NCBI GenBank assembly: GCA_018820395.1
Contig: JAHJOG010000161.1
Span: 1-46,433 of the forward strand
Direction: 5' to 3'
DNA length: 46,433 bases
Source of the DNA: Gammaproteobacteria bacterium
GTDB taxonomy: Bacteria > Pseudomonadota > Gammaproteobacteria > Burkholderiales > Burkholderiaceae_C
Position 1 is the stretch's first letter; every line of letters starts with the position of its first letter. The translations under genes were made by a program, and so were the position numbers. Of the stretch, positions 37,641 to 46,433 are shown in pieces. The notes below the pieces were generated by a model. The model was not told the DNA's origin. It saw only the letters and a program-made list of their open reading frames with translations, and searched no databases.

Positions 37641-38885
37641 TCAAACCGTGTCGACGGTGGAGGATGCATCGGCCAGGCACTTTGCCGGGTCCCAGGCATA
37701 GAGCCACTCGACCGCGTCGTAGAAACGCTCGGGCGTGTGATGGACCCACAGGCTGTTGCGCACCAGGCGTTCGACGCCCTTGGCGTGGTAAAGCCGGCCC
37801 ATCTCGCGCACCATGAGCACGACCCGTGCGCAGCGCGCGACGCGGGCTCGGGCATAGAGCTGGAAGGCCGCGGGCAGATCGAAGTCGCAGGCCTCGATGG
37901 CGGCGCCGAGCGTCACCGCGTCTTCCAGTGCCATGCACGCGCCCTGGGCGAGGTACTGCATCATCGGATGCGCCGCGTCGCCCAGCAGCGTGGCGGGGCC
38001 GTGGCTCCATTGGGCGATCGGGTCGCGGTCGGCGGTGCTCCAGCGACGCCACGACGTCGGCCGGCTGAGCAGCTGACGCGGGCGCGCGTGGACGCCTTCG
38101 AAGTACGAGAGCACCTCGTCCTGGCTGCCTTCGGTCACGCCCCACTCCTCGTCGTAGCGGCTGTGGAAGGTCACGACCAGGTTGTACTGCTCGCCATGGC
38201 GCAGCGGGTAATGCACCAGATGGCAGTTGGGGCCGGCCCATACCACCGGCGCATTCCAGCGCAGGTCTTCCGGCATGTCCGCGGTGGGCACCACGGCGCG
38301 ATACACCACGTGGCCGGAGACGCGCGGCGCATCGCCCACGAGCTTGGCGCGCACCACCGACTTGACGCCGTCGCAACCGACGATCGCGTCGGCCGCGAAG
38401 GTGCGGCCGTCGCGTGTCGTGGCCCTGACGACGCCTTGGCCGCTGTTGCCGCCGTCGCCGATATCCAGGTGCTCGACCTGCGCCGAGGTGTGAAAGCGGA
38501 TCAACGGGTGCGCCTTGACGCCTTCGTGGATGGCGTTGTGCAGGTCGGCCCGGTGGCTCACCGCGTAGGGGTTGCCGAAGCGCGCGCGAAAGGCCTCGCC
38601 GACCGGAAGGGATGCGACTTCGCTGCAGTCGATGGCGTCCATCATGACCAGCCGATCGGTGAACACCGCGCCGCGGCGCACGGCATCGCCCACGCCCAGT
38701 GCATCGAGCGCGGCGAAGGCGTTCGGGCCGAGCTGGAGTCCGGCGCCGATTTCGCCGATCGCGGCGCTCTGCTCCAGCAGGTCGACCGAGACCCCGAGCC
38801 GGGCCAGCGCCAGCGCGGCCGCCATGCCGCCGATGCCGCCGCCGACGACGAGCACGGTGAGTGGCTTGGGGGATGCGTTCACCAT
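37641..38885 (-). CDS. 3-hydroxybenzoate 6-hydroxylase
   Basis: 414-residue class A flavoprotein hydroxylase. FAD motif VVGGGIGGMAAALALARLG is at about 13-31, the IGCDGVKSVVR-type second motif is near 170 (VGCDGVKSVVR), and the C-terminal GDAAHPMMQYLAQGACMALEDA near 300 completes the set. The ending ERFYDAVEWLYAWDPAKCLA matches 3-hydroxybenzoate 6-hydroxylases. It would turn 3-hydroxybenzoate into gentisate with NADH and oxygen. It follows gentisate dioxygenase on the same strand, which fixes the function. CGGAG lies 8 bases before ATG 38885. A salicylate 1-hydroxylase is a less likely alternative. Confidence 0.87.
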   Translation of the reverse strand: MVNASPKPLTVLVVGGGIGGMAAALALARLGVSVDLLEQSAAIGEIGAGLQLGPNAFAALDALGVGDAVRRGAVFTDRLVMMDAIDCSEVASLPVGEAFRARFGNPYAVSHRADLHNAIHEGVKAHPLIRFHTSAQVEHLDIGDGGNSGQGVVRATTRDGRTFAADAIVGCDGVKSVVRAKLVGDAPRVSGHVVYRAVVPTADMPEDLRWNAPVVWAGPNCHLVHYPLRHGEQYNLVVTFHSRYDEEWGVTEGSQDEVLSYFEGVHARPRQLLSRPTSWRRWSTADRDPIAQWSHGPATLLGDAAHPMMQYLAQGACMALEDAVTLGAAIEACDFDLPAAFQLYARARVARCARVVLMVREMGRLYHAKGVERLVRNSLWVHHTPERFYDAVEWLYAWDPAKCLADASSTVDTV

Positions 38886-38895
38886 GGTGTGTCTC

Positions 38896-38919
38896 CGTTC
38901 GATCGTTCGATCATTCAAT
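38896..38919. repeat. Three tandem 8-bp repeats before the hydroxylase gene
   Basis: CGTTCGAT at 38896-38903 and 38904-38911 is followed by the degenerate CATTCAAT at 38912-38919. The repeats overlap the leader of the hydroxylase gene, ending 11 bases from its start. They could be a slippage site or a small operator. Confidence 0.5.
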
Positions 38920-38980
38920 CGGCGCGCGTGCTCCGCCAACCCGCCACGCAGTCGGGTGCAGAACTCGCTCGCCAGGAAAA

Positions 38981-40060
38981 TCAGTTCGCTTCGGCGGCTT
39001 CGTCGAAGCTTTCGCGCAGCACGCCCATGGCCTGTTGCACGGGGCGGTCCGAGAAGCTGAACAGCACCGCGTCTTCGCTGGCCGTGAGCCGCAACGATGC
39101 CCACGACGGCACCACGAAGGTGTCGCGCGGCTGAAAGTCGAAATGCTGGCCGCCGATCTCGGCATGCCCGCGCCCTTCGACCACGCTGTAGACCGCACCG
39201 TCGGTGGCGCGATGCGGCTTGCCGGCAAAGCCGGCCGGCAGCAACTGCAAATTGGTAGAGATGGTCGGCATCGGCGAGCCGCCGGTCAGCGGGTTGATGT
39301 AGCGCAGCTTGTGGCCGAGCCAGGCGTCGGGCGCTTCCTGCTTCTGCAATTGCGCCAACGCCTCGCGGCTGCGCGCGTAGGGGTAGTTGAAGATCGGCGA
39401 GGTCGCCGACTGGTGGTCGTGCCGCACCGGCACCATGTTGTGCCCGAAGCGCGCCAGGCTGTGGCCTTCGGGGCGCGCCACGTGCTGCACCTTGGAGTCG
39501 TCGTTCTCGGCGAATCCGGCATCGAAGAAGCGGACCATCGGGATGTCGAGTCCGTCGAGCCACACCACCGGCTCGCTCACGCCTCCGATGCCCTCGTTGC
39601 CGTGGTCGTGCCAGGCCCACGACGGGGTGATGATGAAGTCGCCCGGATACATGGTGGTGCGCTCGCCGCCCACGGTGGTGTAGGCGCCCTTGCCGTCGAC
39701 GATGAAGCGCAGGGCCGACTGCACGTGCCGGTGCGACGGTGCGACCTCGCCCGGCATGATGAGCTGCAGGCCCGCGTAGAGCGACTGGGTGATCGACGAG
39801 CGCCCCATGATGGCCGGGTTCTCCAGCACGAGTACGCGACGCACGGCTTCTTCGGCGGTGATGAGCTCGGCCGATTCCATGAGGAGCGGGCGGATGTCGT
39901 CGTAGCGCCAGAGCGCGGGCACGCAGGGCGTCTGCGGTGCACGGGGCACCAGCGCATGCAGCGATTCCCACAGCGGCGTGAGGTTGAGCGGGCGGATGCG
40001 CTCGTAATAGCGGCGGCGGATGGAGGTGTCGATGGATTCGACGCGGGCAGCGGTGTTCAT
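38981..40060 (-). CDS. Gentisate 1,2-dioxygenase
   Basis: 359 residues of the bicupin gentisate dioxygenase family. The first cupin has SHRH (H110 and H112) as iron ligands, and WAWHDHG carries H151 and H153. The second cupin contains [20 protein letters not shown] and the ending [11 protein letters not shown]. It opens the gentisate ring to maleylpyruvate with Fe(II) and oxygen. AGGAG is about 11 bases before ATG 40060. It is first in the leftward operon and divergent from a LysR gene. The isomerase and hydrolase that finish the pathway are not in the window. Confidence 0.88.
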   Translation of the reverse strand: MNTAARVESIDTSIRRRYYERIRPLNLTPLWESLHALVPRAPQTPCVPALWRYDDIRPLLMESAELITAEEAVRRVLVLENPAIMGRSSITQSLYAGLQLIMPGEVAPSHRHVQSALRFIVDGKGAYTTVGGERTTMYPGDFIITPSWAWHDHGNEGIGGVSEPVVWLDGLDIPMVRFFDAGFAENDDSKVQHVARPEGHSLARFGHNMVPVRHDHQSATSPIFNYPYARSREALAQLQKQEAPDAWLGHKLRYINPLTGGSPMPTISTNLQLLPAGFAGKPHRATDGAVYSVVEGRGHAEIGGQHFDFQPRDTFVVPSWASLRLTASEDAVLFSFSDRPVQQAMGVLRESFDEAAEAN

Positions 40061-40103
40061 GGGCTTTGTCTCCTGGCCTTCATTGTTGGCAAGGACTACT
40101 ATT

Positions 40104-40145
40104 TGCTCAAGACCTGTGCTCAATACTTCGAATTGCGTTTTCGAA
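40104..40145. promoter_or_regulatory. Repeats in the gentisate operon/LysR divergent promoter
   Basis: The 155-base gap contains a direct repeat TGCTCAA (40104-40110 and 40117-40123, 13 bases apart, roughly one and a quarter turns) and two TTCGAA palindromes (40127-40132 and 40140-40145) 7 bases apart. Both kinds resemble LysR half-sites. Assignment is by position and symmetry. Confidence 0.45.
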
Positions 40146-40215
40146 TAGTGGCGGGCGGGCCGGTCGACGCGGCTTGCCTTCTGTTCCCCCTCTTCTCGCG
40201 TTCGCGCTTACAACC

Positions 40216-41148
40216 ATGGCCCGACTCGACCTCGAATGGCTCGCCGTCTTCGACGAGATCTACAAGACCGGCAGCGTCTCCAAGGCCGCCGACCGCCTCG
40301 GTCTGGCACAGGCGGCCGCCAGCACCATGCTCAACAAGCTGCGCGCGCACTTCGACGACCGACTGTTCGCCCGCACGGCGCAGGGCATGCAGCCCACGCC
40401 CTTCGCCGAGCGCATCCGCCCGCACGTGCAGCAGGTGCTGGAGCAACTCGAAATGGCGCGCGGCAGCCGCAGCGCCTTCGACCCGGCGCGGGCACACCGG
40501 AGCTTTCGGGTCTGCATGACCGACATCAGCGAAGTGGTGCTGCTGCCGGGCCTGCTCGATCACCTGCAACGCGCGGCGCCCGGCGTGCGCATCGAGACCG
40601 AGATCATCTCGACAGACAGCGGGCGGCGGCTGGCCGACGGCGACGTCGATCTGGCCGTGGGCTTCATGCCGCAGCTGGACGCCGGCTTCTACCAGCAGAC
40701 GCTCTTCACGCAGAACTTCGTGTGCCTGGCGGCGAAGAACCATCCGCGCATCGGCGCACAGCTCTCGCGCAAGCGCTTCGAAGCCGAGGCGCACGCGGTG
40801 GTGGCGTCGTCCGGCACCGGCCACGCGATCGTGGACAAGACGATCGCGCGGCTCGGCATCGAACGCAACGTGGTGGCGTCGCTTTCGAGCTTTCTGAGCG
40901 TGGCGCGCATCGTGGCGCAGTCGCAGCTGATCGTGATCGTGCCGCGCATCCTGGGCGAGGTGCTCGCCACGCAAGAGCCGGTGAAGCTGCTCGCGCCGCC
41001 CTTCGAACTGCCCCTGTATGCCGTCAAGCAGCACTGGCACGAGCGCTTTCACATGGATGCCGGCAACGCATGGCTGCGGCGCACGATCGCCGGGCTGTTC
41101 GGTGCGCATCCGGACGCGCAGCCGGAGGCGCCGGGGGCGCTCGCATAA
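40216..41148 (+). CDS. LysR-type regulator, NahR/DntR subgroup
   Basis: 310 residues from ATG 40216. The helix-turn-helix includes SVSKAADRLGLAQAAASTMLNKLRAHFDDRLF (in two parts), followed by the subgroup hallmark GMQPTPFAERIRP. The effector domain begins with FRVCMTDISEVVLLPGL. Such regulators sense aromatic acids. It is divergent from the gentisate dioxygenase operon and should activate it with gentisate or 3-hydroxybenzoate as likely inducer. It is distinct from the LysR at 29475, though related. The thioesterase gene follows after 38 bases on the same strand. Confidence 0.9.
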   Translation: MARLDLEWLAVFDEIYKTGSVSKAADRLGLAQAAASTMLNKLRAHFDDRLFARTAQGMQPTPFAERIRPHVQQVLEQLEMARGSRSAFDPARAHRSFRVCMTDISEVVLLPGLLDHLQRAAPGVRIETEIISTDSGRRLADGDVDLAVGFMPQLDAGFYQQTLFTQNFVCLAAKNHPRIGAQLSRKRFEAEAHAVVASSGTGHAIVDKTIARLGIERNVVASLSSFLSVARIVAQSQLIVIVPRILGEVLATQEPVKLLAPPFELPLYAVKQHWHERFHMDAGNAWLRRTIAGLFGAHPDAQPEAPGALA

Positions 41149-41186
41149 TCGCGCATCGCAATTTCCCCGGCCTCGCCGGACGCCTC

Positions 41187-41639
41187 ATGAGCTCGATCAC
41201 CCTGCGCTTTCTGGCAGAACCCAGCACCGTCAACTTCGGCGGCAAGGTGCACGGCGGCACCGTCATGAAATGGATCGACGAGGCCGGCTACGCGTGCGCC
41301 ACGAGCTGGTCCAAGCGCTACTGCGTGACGGTGTTCATCGGCAGCATCCGCTTCCACCGGCCGATCATGATCGGCGACCTGGTGGAGGTCGAGGCGCGGC
41401 TCGCCTACACCGGCACCAGCAGCATGAACATCTCGGTCGAAGTGCGCAGCGGCGACATGAAGGGCGGCGGCATGCACACCACGACGGAATGCCTGATCGT
41501 TTTCGTCTCGGTCGATTCGCACGGGCGGCCATTGCCGGTCGACCCCTTCGCGCCGTCGACGCCCGAGCAGATTGCCTTGGCGGCGCGTGCGAGGAAGCAC
41601 ATCGACGCGTCCCGTGCCGGCTCGGCGGCGGGCGACTGA
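41187..41639 (+). CDS. Hotdog acyl-CoA thioesterase (YciA-like)
   Basis: 150 residues of a single hotdog domain. The start SSITLRFLAEPSTVNFGGKVHGGTVMKWIDEAGY includes the FGGKVHGG and MKWIDEAGY motifs with catalytic Asp, and RFHRPIMIGDLVEVEARLAYTGTSSM follows, a typical YciA/acyl-CoA hydrolase pattern. It would free CoA from short or aromatic acyl-CoAs. It follows the LysR gene by 38 bases and ends 71 bases from the convergent fahA stop, where a 5-bp GC-rich hairpin is the only visible structure. Substrate not predictable. Confidence 0.85.
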   Translation: MSSITLRFLAEPSTVNFGGKVHGGTVMKWIDEAGYACATSWSKRYCVTVFIGSIRFHRPIMIGDLVEVEARLAYTGTSSMNISVEVRSGDMKGGGMHTTTECLIVFVSVDSHGRPLPVDPFAPSTPEQIALAARARKHIDASRAGSAAGD

Positions 41640-41710
41640 TCGGAAGGGTGTCGCGCCGCGCACCGCCCGACGCGCCCTGCGGCGCTGACGTGCTGCGGTG
41701 CTGCCTCAGC

Positions 41711-42991
41711 TCAGCGCGGGCTCGGATCCACCGTCGCGCTCACTTCGCCCAGCCCGATGCGCACCGCGCCGTCGCGCTCGCAGTAGCCGCGCAAGGTCAG
41801 GGTGTCGCCGTCTTCGAGGAAGGTGCGGCGCTCGCCGCCCGGCAGCTCGATGGGTTCCTTGCCGCCCTTGGTGAGTTCGAGCAGTGAGCCGGCCTCCTCG
41901 GGCTTGGCGCCCGACAGCGTGCCGGAGCCGAACAGGTCGCCGGGCTGCAGGTTGCAGCCGTTGACGGTGTGGTGCGCGACCAGTTGTGCGGCGGTCCAGT
42001 AGGCAGCCTGCGTGCTGTTGCCGCGGGTGAGCCGCACGGCCGGCTGGCCGGCCTCGCGCATGGCCGACGTCTGCAGCCAGACCTCGAGCGTGATGTCCAG
42101 GGCGCCGCTCTCGCGGTTGGCGGCCGAGTCGAGATAGGGCAAGGGCTGGGGCTCGCCGGCACCGCGCGTGAACTTCGCGCGAAACGGCGCCAGCGCTTCC
42201 ATGGTGACGATCCACGGCGACAGCGTGGTCGCGAAGCTCTTCGAAAGAAAAGGGCCTAGCGGCTGGTATTCCCAGGCCTGGATGTCGCGCGCCGACCAGT
42301 CGCTCAGGAGCGTGACGCCGAAGAGATGCTGCTCGGCTTCCTCGATCGAGATCGGCTCCCCGAGCGCGTTGCCCCGCCCGATCAGAAAGCCGAGTTCGAG
42401 TTCATAGTCCAGCCGCTTCGAAGGGCCGACAGTGGGCGCGCTCGCGTCCGGCGCCTTGGTCTGGCCTTGCGGGCGGCGGAAGTGCTGGCCGCTGACGCCG
42501 ATCGACGACGCGCGACCGTGATAGCCGATGGGCACCCACTTGTAGTTGGGCATCAGCGGCTGGTCTGGACGAAACAGCAGGCCCACCGCGGTCGCGTGAT
42601 GAATGCCGGTGTAGAAGTCGGTGTAGTCGCCGATGCGGCAAGGCACCGCCAACTCGACGCCCGATTGAGGACGCAGCAGCGCGGACCACGCGGCCTGCTC
42701 CGCGCTGCCCTCGGCGAGGCCGGCGGAGATCGCTGCGCGCAGGGCCTGGCGTTCGGCCGGCGTGCGGGCCATGAGCGCGTTCATGTCGTCGGTGTCGACG
42801 AGGCCGGTGGCTTTCAGTTCGAGCACCTGGTCGCCGATGGCCACGCCGATGCGCAGGGCGTCGGCACTGCCATGGGGACGAAAGCGGCCGAAGGGCAGGT
42901 TCTGGATCGGGAAGTCGCAGTCCGCCTGATTGGCGGAAGGCACCCAGCTGCGCAGCTTGGGATCGTGGGTGAGGTCGCGTGCGTTGGTCAT
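41711..42991 (-). CDS. fahA: Fumarylacetoacetase
   Basis: 426 residues. N-terminal FAH domain start ([20 protein letters not shown]), then the catalytic domain with the metal Asp in [18 protein letters not shown] (D125, H131), [39 protein letters not shown], and the C-terminal [11 protein letters not shown]. It hydrolyses fumarylacetoacetate to fumarate and acetoacetate. The full-length FAH architecture fits homogentisate breakdown, not the shorter fumarylpyruvate hydrolases. Its ATG overlaps the hmgA stop (ATGA). It ends the leftward homogentisate operon. Confidence 0.95.
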   Translation of the reverse strand: MTNARDLTHDPKLRSWVPSANQADCDFPIQNLPFGRFRPHGSADALRIGVAIGDQVLELKATGLVDTDDMNALMARTPAERQALRAAISAGLAEGSAEQAAWSALLRPQSGVELAVPCRIGDYTDFYTGIHHATAVGLLFRPDQPLMPNYKWVPIGYHGRASSIGVSGQHFRRPQGQTKAPDASAPTVGPSKRLDYELELGFLIGRGNALGEPISIEEAEQHLFGVTLLSDWSARDIQAWEYQPLGPFLSKSFATTLSPWIVTMEALAPFRAKFTRGAGEPQPLPYLDSAANRESGALDITLEVWLQTSAMREAGQPAVRLTRGNSTQAAYWTAAQLVAHHTVNGCNLQPGDLFGSGTLSGAKPEEAGSLLELTKGGKEPIELPGGERRTFLEDGDTLTLRGYCERDGAVRIGLGEVSATVDPSPR

Positions 42992-44307
42992 GGCTTGAAT
43001 TGGTCCTGGAGGCCGGCCCAGCAGTCGGCGTAGTCGGTGTCGAGCGCGGGGCTTTGCAGCGCCCATGCGGTGGGAATGAAGCGCCAGCGGCTTTCGAACA
43101 TGAAGGCCAGCGTGTTGTCGAGCTTCTGCGGTTTCAGGTCGGCCTGGCTCGCCTTGCTGAAGGCCTCTTCGTCGGGGCCGTGCGGCACCATCGCGTTGTG
43201 CAGGCTGACGCCGCCCGGCTTGAAGCCGCCGGGCTTGGCGTCGTACTCGCCGTACACCAGACCCATGAGCTCGCTCATGAAATTTCGGTGGTACCAGGGC
43301 GGACGGAAGGTGTCTTCCATCACCAGCCAGCGCGGCGGGAAGATGACGAAGTCGCAATTGGCCGTGCCGGGCGTGTCGGACGGCGAGGTGAGGACGGTGA
43401 AGATCGATGGGTCGGGATGGTCGAAGCTGATCGAGCCGATGGTCATGAAGTTGGCGGTGTCGTACTTCACGGGCGCCAGGTTGCCGTGCCACGCGACGAC
43501 GTTGAAAGGCGATTGGCGCGTGGACGTGCGCCATAGCTGGCCGCCGGATTTCTTCAGCAGTTCGTAGCCGCCCGACTCGCTCTCGAACGCGGCCACCGGC
43601 GCCTTGAAGTCGCGCGCATTGGCGAGACCGTTGGAGCCGATCGGCCCGAGTTCGGGCAGGCGGAACTGCGCCCCGTAGTTCTCGCAGATATAGCCACGCG
43701 AAGGGCCGGCGCCGGCCTCGGTGTCGGGCAGCGCGACCTTGAAGGCCACGCCGCGCGGCAGCACGGCGATCTCGCCGGGGCGCACGTCGAGCACGCCCAT
43801 TTCGGTGGTGATGACGAGGCGCCCTTGCTGCGGCACGACCAGCATTTCGCCGTCGGCATTGACGAAGGCGCGGCGCTCCATCGATCGGCTGGCGAGATAG
43901 AGGTGCGCGGCCACGCCGACCTGCGCCTCCGCGTCGCCGTTGGCCGCCATGGTGCGGATGCCGTCGATGAAGTCGGCGTCGACGTCGTCGAGCGGCATCG
44001 GGTGCCAGCGCAGCGGCTCGGGCGCGAGCGCGACGCCGCGGTCGGCGCCGGTGCTCCAGTGCGCATGCGCGTAGGGCTGGTAGCGGCCGGACACCACCGA
44101 GGGCTGGCGACGGTACATCCAGGTGCGGCGGTTCTCGTGGCGCGGCGCGGTGAAGGCGGTGCCCGAGATCAGCTCGGGGTAGAGATCGAGCGGCGCGCGC
44201 TGCGGGCTGTTGCGGCCTTGTGGCAGCGCGCCGGGCACGGCTTCGGTAGCGTGCTCGTTGCCGAAGCCGGTGAGGTAGTTCCGTTCGGCGGGGTTCGTCT
44301 GTGTCAT
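42988..44307 (-). CDS. hmgA: Homogentisate 1,2-dioxygenase
   Basis: 439 residues. Start [26 protein letters not shown] is the classic family start, followed by [11 protein letters not shown], an Fe-binding region near the C-terminal third with [27 protein letters not shown] and [19 protein letters not shown]. It opens the homogentisate ring to maleylacetoacetate. Its ATG overlaps the stop of the DUF2783 gene. Maleylacetoacetate isomerase (maiA) is not in the window, so it must be elsewhere, or the isomerisation is non-enzymatic or glutathione-dependent with another enzyme. Confidence 0.96.
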   Translation of the reverse strand: MTQTNPAERNYLTGFGNEHATEAVPGALPQGRNSPQRAPLDLYPELISGTAFTAPRHENRRTWMYRRQPSVVSGRYQPYAHAHWSTGADRGVALAPEPLRWHPMPLDDVDADFIDGIRTMAANGDAEAQVGVAAHLYLASRSMERRAFVNADGEMLVVPQQGRLVITTEMGVLDVRPGEIAVLPRGVAFKVALPDTEAGAGPSRGYICENYGAQFRLPELGPIGSNGLANARDFKAPVAAFESESGGYELLKKSGGQLWRTSTRQSPFNVVAWHGNLAPVKYDTANFMTIGSISFDHPDPSIFTVLTSPSDTPGTANCDFVIFPPRWLVMEDTFRPPWYHRNFMSELMGLVYGEYDAKPGGFKPGGVSLHNAMVPHGPDEEAFSKASQADLKPQKLDNTLAFMFESRWRFIPTAWALQSPALDTDYADCWAGLQDQFKP

Positions 44308-44507
44308 GGCGTTCCTTCGTTCGGGCGCGCGGCCGCGGCCAGCGCTTCGCGCAGCACGGCCAGCGAACCGATGTGGTTGGCGAGCACCAGCACCAGCCGC
44401 GCGTTGAAGGCGTGGCTTTCTTCGGCGCTCAGGCCCTGGTGGGCCTCGATCAGCGATTCGTAGAAATCGTCGGGCGACTCGATGTGGGGGGTGGTGATGA
44501 GAGTCAT
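44304..44507 (-). CDS. DUF2783 small protein (possible MhaB-like coupling protein)
   Basis: 67 residues, soluble, mostly helical: [39 protein letters not shown] matches DUF2783 proteins. It lies between the FAD hydroxylase and hmgA, overlapping hmgA by ATGA and starting 10 bases after the hydroxylase stop. In Pseudomonas putida U, 3-hydroxyphenylacetate 6-hydroxylase is described as a flavoprotein (MhaA) plus a very small coupling protein (MhaB) next to hmgABC; size and position here agree. Whether DUF2783 is MhaB I recall rather than can test, so the role is an inference. Confidence 0.75.
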   Translation of the reverse strand: MTLITTPHIESPDDFYESLIEAHQGLSAEESHAFNARLVLVLANHIGSLAVLREALAAAARPNEGTP

Positions 44508-44517
44508 GGGCGCGTCC

Positions 44518-46212
44518 TCAGGCCTTGGCCATCGCGTGGTCGAATGCCTTGCGCAGCGCCTCGGCGGTGGGCGCGCGCCAGCGGGCGCAGACGTGCTGAT
44601 CGGGCCTCAGCAGGTAGGCGGTGCCGTCGCGGGCGTCGTAGCGCAGCGCGGCCGCTTCTCCGGCGCCGATGGAAGCCACGCGCACGACATGCAAGGGCCG
44701 GTCAGCCTGGCGGATGGCGGCCAGGGTCTGTTCCGCCGCCGGTCCGTCACCGAAGACGAGCGCGGTGAATCGGGTCGCGGGCGAGGTCGCCGACAACGCA
44801 GCGAGTGGCTCCGGCGACGATGCAGCAACGGCTGGCAACAACTCGCGCAGCAGCCAGCCCTGGCTGCCGTCTGCGCGGACGATGGGCGCATCCGCCGCGG
44901 CTGCGCCGGGCACCATCGGTCCGGCAAAGGTGTCCGCATCGGCCGTGTTGAGCGGCGACCAGTGCAGCGTGGCGGGAACCGACAGCCGCCCGCTGTTGAG
45001 CAGCGCACGTGCGAACGGGTGCCGCTTGGAAAGCTCCAGCACGGCGTCGCGGAACAGCCGGCTCACCTCGCTCTTCGGGGTGATGAAGTCGGTGGCGCGG
45101 GTGGAGTTACGGATGTTCTCGTCGGCTGCGTATTCGCGCTCGACGGCGTAGCTGTCGAGCAGTGCCTCGGGCGCTTCGCGGCGCAGCACGGCAGCGAGTT
45201 TCCAGGCGAGGTTGTCCGCGTCCTGCACGCCGGAGTTGGCGCCGCGCGCACCGAAGGGCGACACGCCGTGGGCCGAATCGCCCGCGAACAGCACGCGGCC
45301 GTGCCGGAAGCTCGCCATGCGCTGGCAGGCGAAGGTGTAGACGCTGGCCCATTCGAGCTCGAACTCGGCATCGTCGCCGAGCAGCGCCTTGACGCGGGGG
45401 ATGATCTTTTCGGGCTTCTTCTCTTCGTCCGGGTCGGCGTCCCAGCCGAGCTGGAAATCGATGCGCCAGACGTTGTCGGGCTGCATGTGCAGCAACACGC
45501 TCTGGTTGGGATGAAAGGCCGGGTCGAACCAGAACCAGCGCTCGGCGGGCCGATCGAGCTTCATGCGCACGTCGGCGATCAGGAAGCGGTCCTTGAAGAT
45601 GCGGCCCTTGGTTTCGAGGCCGAGCGCCTGGCGCACGCCGGAGCGGGAGCCGTCGCAGGCCACCACGTAGTCGGCTTCGAGCGCGTAGTCGCCGTCGGGC
45701 GTCTCGATGGTGAGCAACGCGTGGTCGTCGCGTTGGGCGACGCCGGTCACCTTGTTCTTCCAGCGCAGGTCGATGAGCGGCAACTCGGCCGCGCGCTCGG
45801 CCAGATAGCCTTCGACGTAGTACTGCTGCAAGTTGATGAACGCCGGCCGTTCGTGACCGGACCCGGGGAGCATGTCGAATTCGTAAATCTGCTCGCTCCG
45901 GAAGAACACGCGGCCCCGGCTCCACGACACGCCCTTGTCCACCATGCGCTGTCCGCAGCCGAGACGGTCGAAGACTTCGAGCGTGCGCTTGGCGAAGCAG
46001 ATGGCGCGCGAACCGGTCGAGAGGGTGCAGTCGTTGTCGAGCAGCACCACGGGCACCGCCTGCTGCGCGAGGTCGATGGCCAGCGAGAGCCCGACGGGCC
46101 CGGCGCCGACCACCACCACCGGCCGCCGCGCGGGCGCGTCGCGGTCACGGTGCAGGTCCTGGTCGGCGTGGCGGCGGTAGTCGAAGCGCAGGGATTGGTA
46201 GTCGACCGCCAT
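44518..46212 (-). CDS. Class A FAD-dependent aromatic hydroxylase (MhaA/MhpA-like)
   Basis: 564 residues of the MhpA/PheA-like flavoprotein family. FAD motif VVVVGAGPVGLSLAIDLAQQ is near 32-51, GSRAICFAKRTLEVFDRLG follows, VACDGSRSGVRQALGL is the second motif, GDSAHGVSPFGARGANSGVQD near 310 the third; a thioredoxin-like C-terminal domain follows. It should hydroxylate a hydroxyphenylacetate, giving homogentisate, because hmgA and fahA follow in the same operon. 3-hydroxyphenylacetate is the most likely substrate given the small DUF2783 partner; 4-hydroxyphenylacetate 1-hydroxylation is an alternative. It starts 4 bases after the MBL gene stop. Confidence 0.82.
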   Translation of the reverse strand: MAVDYQSLRFDYRRHADQDLHRDRDAPARRPVVVVGAGPVGLSLAIDLAQQAVPVVLLDNDCTLSTGSRAICFAKRTLEVFDRLGCGQRMVDKGVSWSRGRVFFRSEQIYEFDMLPGSGHERPAFINLQQYYVEGYLAERAAELPLIDLRWKNKVTGVAQRDDHALLTIETPDGDYALEADYVVACDGSRSGVRQALGLETKGRIFKDRFLIADVRMKLDRPAERWFWFDPAFHPNQSVLLHMQPDNVWRIDFQLGWDADPDEEKKPEKIIPRVKALLGDDAEFELEWASVYTFACQRMASFRHGRVLFAGDSAHGVSPFGARGANSGVQDADNLAWKLAAVLRREAPEALLDSYAVEREYAADENIRNSTRATDFITPKSEVSRLFRDAVLELSKRHPFARALLNSGRLSVPATLHWSPLNTADADTFAGPMVPGAAAADAPIVRADGSQGWLLRELLPAVAASSPEPLAALSATSPATRFTALVFGDGPAAEQTLAAIRQADRPLHVVRVASIGAGEAAALRYDARDGTAYLLRPDQHVCARWRAPTAEALRKAFDHAMAKA

Positions 46213-46216
46213 GGCC

Positions 46217-46433
46217 TCAGCCTTCGAGCGACTTCCACATCTCGATGTCGCGCTCGGCGGTCCACACGCGCGGATCGGCGTACTTCGTGACTTCGTCGTA
46301 GCAGCGCGTCACGTCGAAGGGCATGCAGTGGTCGAAGATGACCCAGTGGCCGTACTTGGGCTTGAGTGCCGCGTAGGTGTCCTTGTAGACCGCGTTCAGG
46401 TCCTTGCCGGCCTTGGCGCCGGCTTCGACCTGG
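46217..46433 (-). CDS. MBL-fold metallohydrolase, C-terminal end (runs off the right edge)
   Basis: The last 72 codons are visible, read leftward and ending at TGA 46217-46219. The parts YGHWVIFDHCMPFDVTRCYDE and KYADPRVWTAERD match the C-terminus of metallo-beta-lactamase-fold hydrolases of the type often found next to homogentisate genes in Burkholderiales. The metal-binding H-x-H-x-D-H motif is outside the window, so the assignment rests on this C-terminal pattern. It precedes the hydroxylase by 4 bases, so it is in the same operon. Its role in the pathway is unknown. Confidence 0.6.
   Translation of the reverse strand, partial: QVEAGAKAGKDLNAVYKDTYAALKPKYGHWVIFDHCMPFDVTRCYDEVTKYADPRVWTAERDIEMWKSLEG

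Noticed and set aside
38896..38919. CRISPR-like repeats
   Set aside because: Repeats are only 8 bases, without spacers; no longer repeat array was seen anywhere in the window.
41711..42991. Fumarylpyruvate hydrolase completing the gentisate pathway
   Set aside because: The 426-residue protein has the N-terminal FAH domain and is translationally coupled to hmgA, so it is fumarylacetoacetase.

Overview
The window is dense, GC-rich bacterial chromosome. It looks like Burkholderiales, most likely Comamonadaceae (Variovorax-like). This rests on three orphan Bug/TctC solute-binding proteins beside catabolic genes, NahR-type LysR regulators, a split PntA, and homogentisate and gentisate ring-cleavage genes close together. 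Genus is an inference; there is no rRNA in the window to confirm it.

Layout. 1-2.3 kb: LysR fragment divergent from a Bug protein and an alpha/beta hydrolase. 2.3-16.5 kb: mostly core genes (HPF, UvrD-like helicase, CorA, MtnN, FadD, three-gene PntAB transhydrogenase, an orphan OmpR-type regulator coupled to a DUF4019 protein, a Nudix hydrolase, MnmA, and a wax ester/DGAT acyltransferase with a histone-like tail). 16.5-19.8 kb: a luciferase-like monooxygenase, then an accessory island with a DUF1266-like gene, a frameshifted XRE regulator and a very small Rhs-tip protein with its own signal peptide and a downstream putative immunity gene. 19.9-25.1 kb: ssb, a ClC antiporter and uvrA. 25.1-30.4 kb: an MFS-Bug-dioxygenase beta-alpha operon resembling the TphA2A3/AndAc families, with a divergent LysR. 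30.4-33.4 kb: a collapsed nucleoside hydrolase, an orphan ATP-synthase c-like subunit and an unrecognised 640-residue protein. 33.4-35.2 kb: TesB thioesterase and a lipoprotein. 35.2-41.6 kb: gentisate operon (gentisate dioxygenase, 3-hydroxybenzoate 6-hydroxylase, Bug protein, FAD oxidoreductase) with a divergent LysR and a hotdog thioesterase. 41.7-46.4 kb: homogentisate operon (MBL-fold protein, FAD hydroxylase, DUF2783 protein, HmgA, FahA).

Together the right half is an aromatic-degradation region. One locus probably hydroxylates a carboxylated aromatic, one takes 3-hydroxybenzoate through gentisate, and one takes a hydroxyphenylacetate through homogentisate to fumarate and acetoacetate. 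The best candidates for an unusual system are the mini-Rhs cassette (18.5-19.8 kb) and the 640-residue orphan with its palindromic leader (31.4-33.4 kb).
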